Source: Gammaproteobacteria bacterium (GTDB lineage Bacteria > Pseudomonadota > Gammaproteobacteria > JAJFKG01). Taken from it: 64,000 bases of DNA. Location: contig JAJFKG010000057.1 of the NCBI GenBank assembly GCA_021773335.1, positions 62,001 to 126,000 of the forward strand, read 5' to 3'. The notes beneath the pieces were generated by a model, which searched no databases, was not told the origin of the DNA, and worked only from the letters and a program-made list of their open reading frames with translations. How positions within the stretch are numbered: position 1 is the stretch's first letter; every line of letters starts with the position of its first letter. Positions 58,510-64,000 of this stretch are shown one piece after another. The position numbers and the translations under genes are program-made.

Positions 58510-59301
58510 ATGAACCAAATCGCTATCCATTTCAAACTGTCGCTGGCCTTGTTGGCCGTTTTTGTGGTGCTGCCGGGCTGCAACGTGGCCCGGGGCCCGA
58601 CGCCGACGGAGTTGGCCCAGGCTCATTACCAGCGAGGCGATTACGCCCGGGCCCAGACAGCCGCGGCCCATGCGGCATCGACCGCCGGGGGTGCCCAGCG
58701 TGACCTGGCCCACTACATGGCGGGGATGTCGGCGTATCGGCTGAATAACTTCGCCACCGCCGAGCGTTACCTGCGTGTCGCGGCCACCAGCCGGGATGCG
58801 TCGATGGCGGCGGACGCCCGCTCTACTCTTGGGTTGATTTATTCGGGTCAGGGCCGTTACGCCGACGCCGCCGACGCGCTGCTGCGTAGTGCCGGCCAGC
58901 AAACCGGTGAGGACCGGGCGCAGGCGTATTTCTATGCCGGGATCGCGCAGCAAAAATTAGGACGTTGGCCTCAGGCGAGGACGAGTCTGCTGCTGGCCCG
59001 CCGATCAGCGCGCGACCCCGGTCTGGTCCGTCAGGTGGATCAGCATCTGGCTGTTACGGGTTACACGATCCAGGTCGGCGCATTCACCAGCCGCGCCAAT
59101 GCCGACAAGGCCGCCAGCCGATATGCGACGAAGGCCGCCGCAGGCAGGCTTGGCATCGTGCGTGTGATCCCCACGTCCCGGGCCGGCGGCCGATCGGTCA
59201 ACCTGGTCCAGGTCGGCCGGTTCGCCACCTTCAACGCCGCCAACACGGCGCGCAGCCGATTGGGCGACCCCGGTGCCGTGATCGTGCCGCTTCAACGCTG
59301 A
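58510..59301 (+). CDS. SPOR-domain lipoprotein with TPR-like repeats
   Basis: A 263-residue protein. A lipobox (F-V-V-L-P-G-C-N-V) marks a lipoprotein. Residues ~35-175 are helical pairs like TPR or Sel1 repeats (H-Y-Q-R-G-D-Y-A-R-A, A-D-A-A-D-A-L-L-R-S). The C-terminal ~75 residues are a SPOR domain (Y-T-I-Q-V-G-A-F-T-S-R-A-N-A, ending L-V-Q-V-G-R-F). SPOR domains bind denuded peptidoglycan at the septum, so a division or wall role is likely. ATG 58510 starts the signal sequence; the longer frame is not a signal peptide. Confidence 0.85.
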   Translation: MNQIAIHFKLSLALLAVFVVLPGCNVARGPTPTELAQAHYQRGDYARAQTAAAHAASTAGGAQRDLAHYMAGMSAYRLNNFATAERYLRVAATSRDASMAADARSTLGLIYSGQGRYADAADALLRSAGQQTGEDRAQAYFYAGIAQQKLGRWPQARTSLLLARRSARDPGLVRQVDQHLAVTGYTIQVGAFTSRANADKAASRYATKAAAGRLGIVRVIPTSRAGGRSVNLVQVGRFATFNAANTARSRLGDPGAVIVPLQR

Positions 59302-59314
59302 GTTTTTGGTTGGA

Positions 59315-59722
59315 TTAGTTATACGAGCAACGGAAGATGAGTTGGTCGGTCACGACGCGAGCCAATTCCCCGAGCCGACGCTTCAGGTCGTCAGTCAGGT
59401 CCGCGAACTCCATGCCGTAGGTGTGCTTGCGGAAGCCACCGCGTTCGATCCAGATCACCCGAGCGGTGAGTGTGATCGCGGGCTCCCCGGCGTCTGAGTG
59501 GACGCTGATCTGCAACTCGTCTCCCACATCCATAAGAGGCCGGCCACGCCGCTGCACACGCATCCCCGAAGCCGAAAGATCCACGACCTGCCCCACGCAA
59601 CACGAAGTCTGCTCACACCGCAGCCTGCCGTGGCGGCGGCGATCACTCTCGGCACCGGCGCCGTCCTCGGCACGGTCCGCCTTGTCTTCCATGAATAACT
59701 TGGGGTTCCGTGATAGCCTCAT
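59315..59722 (-). CDS. PilZ-domain protein
   Basis: A 135-residue protein carrying the PilZ c-di-GMP motifs: R-R-H-G-R (RxxxR-type) near residue 29 and D-L-S-A-S-G-M-R-V about 25 residues later, followed by a beta-barrel ending. A second-messenger effector is likely; it could respond to the HDOD-GGDEF enzyme at 34.3 kb. ATG 59722 is one option; an internal ATG 30 bases later (59692) is equally possible. It lies on the opposite strand to the SPOR lipoprotein, stops 13 bases apart. Confidence 0.8.
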   Translation of the reverse strand: MRLSRNPKLFMEDKADRAEDGAGAESDRRRHGRLRCEQTSCCVGQVVDLSASGMRVQRRGRPLMDVGDELQISVHSDAGEPAITLTARVIWIERGGFRKHTYGMEFADLTDDLKRRLGELARVVTDQLIFRCSYN

Positions 59723-59842
59723 ACGTTGGGCATCGGCCAGACTCGCCCCAGCCTAGGCCTCAACACCCCCAGCCGGGCCATGCCGGTGGCAGGGTTTGGC
59801 AGTTGTAGCGGTTGGGCAACCCACTGGGCCCAATAACGTGAT

Positions 59843-61222
59843 TTACCCCAGCCCATCATTGGTGAGCCGACGACGGATGCGTTCGATGCCACGGAGGATG
59901 TCGTCCGCTGTCTGGAACGGCGCCTGGCCCTGTTCTTTGGGCCGAAGCACCGCCGCGGTCAACGAAGAGATAGCCTGGGCCTGGACGCTGTCTGGCTCGT
60001 AGTCGACCAGGTGCGCAAAATGGGGGTTGTGGCACGGCTTGTTGATCTGCAAAGCCAGGTAAAAGGTGTCGATCGCTGGGTCGGCTTTGTGATGTACGCA
60101 TGTGAATGAGCGGTTGGTGACCTGGCCCTTCTCGAGCATGCGTCCAAGCATCCGCTGGATCTTGCTGGTCTTCATCATCTCGCCGAACAGGCTCGCGAGC
60201 ATCGGGCTCTGGCTTATGTCTTCACCGACCCGCGCCGCCGACCCGAAATCGACGAACCCGACGCCTCGTGGCGTGAGCACGAAGTTGTCAAGCCGAAGAT
60301 CCAGGTGCATGACCTTTGCACTGTTGTGCAACACAGCCAGGAGTTGTGCGCTCTGACGCGCAAACTCGATCTGTGTGAGCCGGGGGCCACCGGTGCGCAG
60401 CCAACTCATCGCAAGCCGACGGACAAACCCGTTGCCGTCTTTCTGCACGCCCAACGCCTTGGGGACGTGGTCGCAATAAGGCTTTGGCATCTCCGTCTGA
60501 AGGATCTTTAGGATCGCCGCCTCGCGGGTGAGGAAAGTTGGGAAGACACTATCGACCAGCTTGCGTGTGCGTGCCAGGATATCCTCGTCGCTCGCTTGGG
60601 GGAACCGATTACGCAGCCGGTAGTTGACGTCGGCGTAGGAGGGGACTTCCTTGCAGACGATGTACCCATGCTCCGCGCTGGGCTCGGGCATCAGCTCGAC
60701 CTTGTAGGTGAAGCGGTCGGTGATCTCTCCGGGCTGGATCAGCCCGACCTTGCGGGCCGCGAAGTAGTGCACCCGTTTTGAGAACCCCGGCAGGCGTATC
60801 CCTAGCCGACCCGCCCACACATGTGCTGCGGGGGTTTCGAGGATGAACCCACGTTTTTTGTTGTAGTCCTGCGCGATCCGCCTGACCCTGTTGGCGTCCC
60901 GGTCCGCATAAATAAACAGCCCGCCCCACAACAGACGATCAAAAACTTCGTCGGGGAGTTTGGGGTCTTGGCCGCTGGCAAAAAGAAAATCCACCGGCGG
61001 GCCATCATGCACCGCTGCGCTGCGAGCCGATAGGAACCCATCCATCGCCGGGAGGTAGACACGCCCAGCGACCGCATCGATCAGGCGATCGCCGAAGACC
61101 CGCCTGTCAGATGCCTGGCGTAACCCACCGCCGTCCTCAGCACGGACGAGGTCACCGCCCGGCAGGGGGTTGCCCGAGACAGACTCTTCCCCGGTCACCC
61201 GCGCTGATGCCATTGTTTTCAT
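59843..61222 (-). CDS. Protein-kinase-fold protein
   Basis: A 459-residue protein. The catalytic core is seen late: a possible ATP Lys in V-C-K-E-V near residue 195, the catalytic loop H-L-D-L-R-L-D-N-F-V-L (Asp and Asn as in kinases), and F-V-D-F-G-S-A-A-R (DFG). The rest is unlike Ser/Thr kinases of the Pkn type. It may be related to small-molecule or lipopolysaccharide kinases (WaaP/RIO-like). ATG 61222 was chosen. The N-terminal ~60 residues are low complexity. The substrate is unknown. Confidence 0.65.
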   Translation of the reverse strand: MKTMASARVTGEESVSGNPLPGGDLVRAEDGGGLRQASDRRVFGDRLIDAVAGRVYLPAMDGFLSARSAAVHDGPPVDFLFASGQDPKLPDEVFDRLLWGGLFIYADRDANRVRRIAQDYNKKRGFILETPAAHVWAGRLGIRLPGFSKRVHYFAARKVGLIQPGEITDRFTYKVELMPEPSAEHGYIVCKEVPSYADVNYRLRNRFPQASDEDILARTRKLVDSVFPTFLTREAAILKILQTEMPKPYCDHVPKALGVQKDGNGFVRRLAMSWLRTGGPRLTQIEFARQSAQLLAVLHNSAKVMHLDLRLDNFVLTPRGVGFVDFGSAARVGEDISQSPMLASLFGEMMKTSKIQRMLGRMLEKGQVTNRSFTCVHHKADPAIDTFYLALQINKPCHNPHFAHLVDYEPDSVQAQAISSLTAAVLRPKEQGQAPFQTADDILRGIERIRRRLTNDGLG

Positions 61223-61377
61223 CAAAGCCCCGTGTCGTGGTGTACTCGACCCGGCATCGCACCGGGAGCCGACAAACAGGCTTGTCTTATCGACATCTTA
61301 GCCGGTCAGGCAATCTTCGCCCAGCGCTTTTCACACGGCTATATGGTTTTAACCGGATTATCGGCGTGCCGAGCCCG

Positions 61378-61383
61378 TATAAT
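61378..61383 (+). promoter_or_regulatory. TATAAT -10 element of the phosphoesterase gene (leaderless geometry)
   Basis: A perfect TATAAT, then CCCGCT, then ATG at 61390: exactly six bases. Transcription should begin at the ATG. Confidence 0.55.
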
Positions 61384-61389
61384 CCCGCT

Positions 61390-62463
61390 ATGGACACACA
61401 TACGATCAACCGGCGTAAGTTCTTGGCGACTACCACGGCTGTTGCGGCGGGGGCACTTGCGCTTCCGGGCGTGACGAGGCAGGCCAGCGCATCCACCCCG
61501 ACGCCGGGAACTTCGGCCACGCAACCCGGGTCGTTCGATTTCATCCACCTCACCGACATGCACGTCACCACCCGGCGCAAAGGCGATCAGGGTTACCGAA
61601 AGTGTGTCGAGTCGGTGTTGGGTATGAAGAACAAACCCGAGTTTGCACTGATGGGTGGCGACCTCGCGTTTGACGGTCTCTACACGCCCAAGGCCAAGTA
61701 CGTCGAGCAGGTCCGGCTGTACAAAGAAATATCCGACAGCCTGGGCATGCCGTACTACAACTGCATGGGCAACCACGACGTGCTGGGTTGGAGCGGTCGG
61801 CGAAAAGTGCAAGCCACCGACCCCGACTTCGGCAAGAAGTACATCATGGATGCGCTGCAATGGGACCGCCCGTACTACAGCTTCGACCACAACGGCTGGC
61901 ACTTCGCGGTGTTGGATTGCATCTACCCGACACAAGAAGACCACGGCACAGGCTACGAGCCACGCATCGGTGACGAACAACTGCAATGGCTCGCTTACGA
62001 CTTAGGCGCAGCAGGTGATAGGCCCAAGGTCGTGATGACGCACATCGCGGCATTCTGTAACCGCGCACAGATCAGAGGAGACCCTGAAATTTCGGGTATG
62101 CCCCCGGGGATCGTGCTGCGCGATACCGCGAAACTTCAGGCTGTACTCGAACGACACAACGTCAAGGCTCTATTGCAGGGCCACACCCACCGCCCCGAAG
62201 AGTACCGCTGGCGGGGTGTCTGGTACATCACCAGTCCGGCAGTGAGCGGCGCCTGGTGGGCCGGCGACTTCACCGGAGCTGGCCCGGGGTACACGGTCTT
62301 CCACTGCGGCGCGGATGGCGAACTGACTTGGGACATGCTTCCTTATGACTGGGATGCGCAGCTCGAACTCGACGATGATCGCGAGCGCGAGCGCAACGCA
62401 AAGGCCCATGCCAAGCGTGAAGATCAAGTCCGTTTACGCGATTTGGAACGCGCGGTGCATTAA
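61390..62463 (+). CDS. Tat-exported metallophosphoesterase
   Basis: A 357-residue calcineurin-type phosphoesterase. The N-terminus N-R-R-K-F-L-A-T-T is a twin-arginine signal, cleaved near A-S-A-S. Metal-binding motifs follow in order: L-T-D-M-H-V, M-G-G-D-L, G-N-H-D-V, a His in T-H-I-A and G-H-T-H-R. It hydrolyses phosphomonoesters or diesters outside the cytoplasm; the substrate is unknown. The C-terminal ~40 residues are a charged helix (D-D-D-R-E-R-E-R-N). The gene begins six bases after TATAAT. Confidence 0.92.
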   Translation: MDTHTINRRKFLATTTAVAAGALALPGVTRQASASTPTPGTSATQPGSFDFIHLTDMHVTTRRKGDQGYRKCVESVLGMKNKPEFALMGGDLAFDGLYTPKAKYVEQVRLYKEISDSLGMPYYNCMGNHDVLGWSGRRKVQATDPDFGKKYIMDALQWDRPYYSFDHNGWHFAVLDCIYPTQEDHGTGYEPRIGDEQLQWLAYDLGAAGDRPKVVMTHIAAFCNRAQIRGDPEISGMPPGIVLRDTAKLQAVLERHNVKALLQGHTHRPEEYRWRGVWYITSPAVSGAWWAGDFTGAGPGYTVFHCGADGELTWDMLPYDWDAQLELDDDRERERNAKAHAKREDQVRLRDLERAVH

Positions 62464-62512
62464 CCATATAATTAATTATCAACAAAGCGGAACGATACAT
62501 CCGGAGGCCTCT

Positions 62513-63427
62513 GTGAATACTTCCATAACGCCAAACCACAAACCCGAGCCAAACGAAGCAGGCTCGGCTGGCTTGGGACTCGCCAAGCTCGCGGGGATCG
62601 TGGGCGGATCCCTCTTCCTCATCGTCGTGATCCTCGCGCTGCTGCTGCCGGCGTTAGATCACAGACACAGGGGACACGGATATACAAGAAGGACCACACA
62701 GGTCCGCGGCATCGTCCAGGGCTTGGTCAACTACGCTAGCGGTAACAAGGAAAGGATGCCCGGCACCACCAGCAAGGGCTACATCATCTACGACAACGGC
62801 GATGTGCTTACCTCCGATACCGGTGCCTCGGGCCACGGCGCCACTGTCGAAGCACGTTTCTGGCTGATGCTAGACAACAACAACTTCTCAGGCGACTACG
62901 TTATCAGCCCGTCCGAAAACAAGACCGCGTGGACGACCGGCCCGGTCACGTCGGACAACTACTCGTTCTCGCTATTAAATATCCACGATGGTAAGTCGAA
63001 CCCGACGGGCAAGAAGGACAAGACGGACAAGGTGCGCCCCAGCGAGTCCGGCCGCGTCCGCGAATGGAAGCAGTCGATCAGCACCCAGGCCGTCCTCATT
63101 GCCGACCGCGCCCGTATCCCCGGCGGCCGCATCGGCAACGACTACAACAAGATCTACAGCATCCACACAACCGAAGACAGCGAGTATTGGGCCGGTGGCA
63201 TCGGGCGCGGCGACGGTAGCGCTTCGTTCGAAAACGAAAACACGCAGGATACTAAGTACGGAGTAGGGCCAACGATCGAAGCCGACCGCCTCTTCGCACT
63301 CGATCAGGATAGTGACGCGAACATCGACGTCATCCAGGACACGGACGCCACATGGGACGACAAGTCCAACGCTCTACTCGGCTACACCTCCGTCGGCTAC
63401 GAAGACGGCGACATCGCCAGCGATTGA
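62513..63427 (+). CDS. Pseudopilin-like membrane protein
   Basis: A 304-residue protein. After a polar N-terminus a hydrophobic helix (L-F-L-I-V-V-I-L-A-L-L-L-P-A-L) is followed by Arg-rich residues and V-R-G-I-V-Q-G-L-V-N-Y-A-S-G-N-K-E-R-M-P-G, the pattern of planctomycete pseudopilins, though no prepilin cleavage motif is present. The C-terminal body is acidic and Gly/Asp-rich. GTG 62513 has GGAGG upstream and was chosen over a longer frame overlapping the phosphoesterase end. A strong terminator lies 27 bases after the stop. Confidence 0.7.
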   Translation: MNTSITPNHKPEPNEAGSAGLGLAKLAGIVGGSLFLIVVILALLLPALDHRHRGHGYTRRTTQVRGIVQGLVNYASGNKERMPGTTSKGYIIYDNGDVLTSDTGASGHGATVEARFWLMLDNNNFSGDYVISPSENKTAWTTGPVTSDNYSFSLLNIHDGKSNPTGKKDKTDKVRPSESGRVREWKQSISTQAVLIADRARIPGGRIGNDYNKIYSIHTTEDSEYWAGGIGRGDGSASFENENTQDTKYGVGPTIEADRLFALDQDSDANIDVIQDTDATWDDKSNALLGYTSVGYEDGDIASD

Positions 63428-63454
63428 TTAAGGGCGAGTAGGTTCATTGACAAA

Positions 63455-63482
63455 AAAGCCCAGAGCTTTCGCTCTGGGCTTT
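63455..63482. terminator. Bidirectional terminator between convergent genes
   Basis: AAAGCCCAGAGC (63455-63466), TTTC loop, GCTCTGGGCTTT (63471-63482): a perfect 12-bp stem with A and T flanks on both sides. It serves the pseudopilin-like gene (plus) and cysC (minus). Confidence 0.92.
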
Positions 63483-63510
63483 GGTTGTCATGTTAATTGT
63501 GTGATCTAAA

Positions 63511-64000
63511 TCAGACCAGCCCGCGTTCCGCCAACGCATCCAGCAGGGCCTGGACCGACTCTTCGATGCTCAGCTCGTGGGTCTTGATGGTGATCTCAGC
63601 CTTTTCAGGGGCCTCGAACGGGGCGTCGATCCCGGTGAAGCCCTTGATCTCGCCGGCCCGGGCCTTCTTGTAGAGGCCTTTGGGGTCACGTTCCTCGGCC
63701 TTTTCCAGTGAGCAGTCCACATGCACCTCCAGGAAGGGGATGCCGGCGTCGTCGTGGAGCTTGCGGACCATGTCGCGGGCTTCTTTGTAGGGGCTGATGA
63801 AGCTGGTGACGCTGATGATGCCCGAGTCGGCGAAGAGCTTGGTGACCTCGCCGATCCGACGGATGTTCTCGTCGCGGTCTTCGGGGCTGAAGCCCAGGTT
63901 CTTGTTTAGGCCCATGCGGATGTTGTCGCCGTCCAGGCGGTAGGCGTGCTTGCCCCGTTGGAGAAGAACCTGCTCTAAGGCTACTGCTACGGTGGACTTA
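63511..64000 (-). CDS. cysC: Adenylylsulfate kinase (CysC), 5' end outside the window
   Basis: On the minus strand the frame is open to the right edge, so the start is missing; 162 codons are visible. K-S-T-V-A at the edge is the end of a P-loop, followed by [18 protein letters not shown], then S-P-Y-K-E-A-R and V-D-C-S-L-E, all typical of CysC. It phosphorylates adenosine 5'-phosphosulfate to PAPS. It may be a single gene or the C-terminal half of a CysNC fusion, which the window cannot decide. It ends 28 bases from the shared terminator. Confidence 0.9.
   Translation of the reverse strand, partial: KSTVAVALEQVLLQRGKHAYRLDGDNIRMGLNKNLGFSPEDRDENIRRIGEVTKLFADSGIISVTSFISPYKEARDMVRKLHDDAGIPFLEVHVDCSLEKAEERDPKGLYKKARAGEIKGFTGIDAPFEAPEKAEITIKTHELSIEESVQALLDALAERGLV

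Overview
The window is a GC-rich (about 60-63%) chromosomal segment of a Gram-negative bacterium of the Planctomycetes, most likely a marine Phycisphaerae-type organism. Three facts support this: PEP-CTERM secreted proteins (one with dockerin-like repeats), planctomycete-style pseudopilins, and a full outer-membrane programme (lipid A genes, BamA, OmpH/Skp, TolC). No rRNA, tRNA, CRISPR array or prophage was recognised. Assignment is from protein motifs read by eye, not from a database search.

Layout. 0-7 kb: the end of a CbiX/SirB-like chelatase, a membrane protein with an acidic tail, a tandem 6-pyruvoyl-tetrahydropterin-synthase protein, a TPR membrane protein, and a minus-strand envelope group (hldE, a 51-aa membrane protein, lpxK, maf). 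7-14 kb: a ParA ATPase fused to an AMPK-type glycogen-binding domain, a multidomain partner, then a DnaJ-type co-chaperone and clpB. 14-20 kb: three PEP-CTERM proteins and a pseudopilin, with strong terminators after the PEP-CTERM genes. 20-28 kb: bamA, ompH, lpxD, lpxC-fabZ, lpxA and a sugar-nucleotide epimerase on the minus strand. 28-34 kb: pyruvate dehydrogenase E1 alpha, E1 beta and E2, split by an opposite-strand gene. 34-53 kb: mostly single housekeeping genes (HDOD-GGDEF regulator, family-5 uracil-DNA glycosylase, an M16-like protein lacking its zinc motif, coaB, der, tsaB, trpD, a glycosyltransferase with a GalT-like phosphorylase, nagZ, a TolC-like lipoprotein, leuC). 53.9-56.9 kb: an accessory island with a low-GC DUF5677-type gene, a fused scar of yhbY and leuC fragments, and a RAYT transposase bracketed by REP palindromes. 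57-64 kb: an acyl-CoA synthetase, a SPOR lipoprotein, a PilZ protein, a kinase-fold protein, a Tat-exported phosphoesterase, a pseudopilin-like protein and a cysC gene running off the right edge.

How the genes work together. HldE, LpxK, LpxA, LpxC-FabZ and LpxD make the lipid A and inner-core precursors. BamA, OmpH and the TolC-like protein assemble or use the outer membrane. NagZ recycles peptidoglycan and Maf may act in division control. PdhA, PdhB and E2 feed acetyl-CoA to this metabolism.

The strongest unexplained signals are five. (1) A -10 hexamer lies exactly six bases before the ATG of five unrelated genes on both strands, which predicts leaderless mRNAs. (2) A tandem-duplication scar joins yhbY and leuC fragments. 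(3) A RAYT gene takes its stop codon from a flanking REP and carries a REP copy inside its coding sequence. (4) A ParA-glycogen-binding fusion is paired with a proline-rich partner. (5) Dispersed palindromes fold into a three-way-junction shape.
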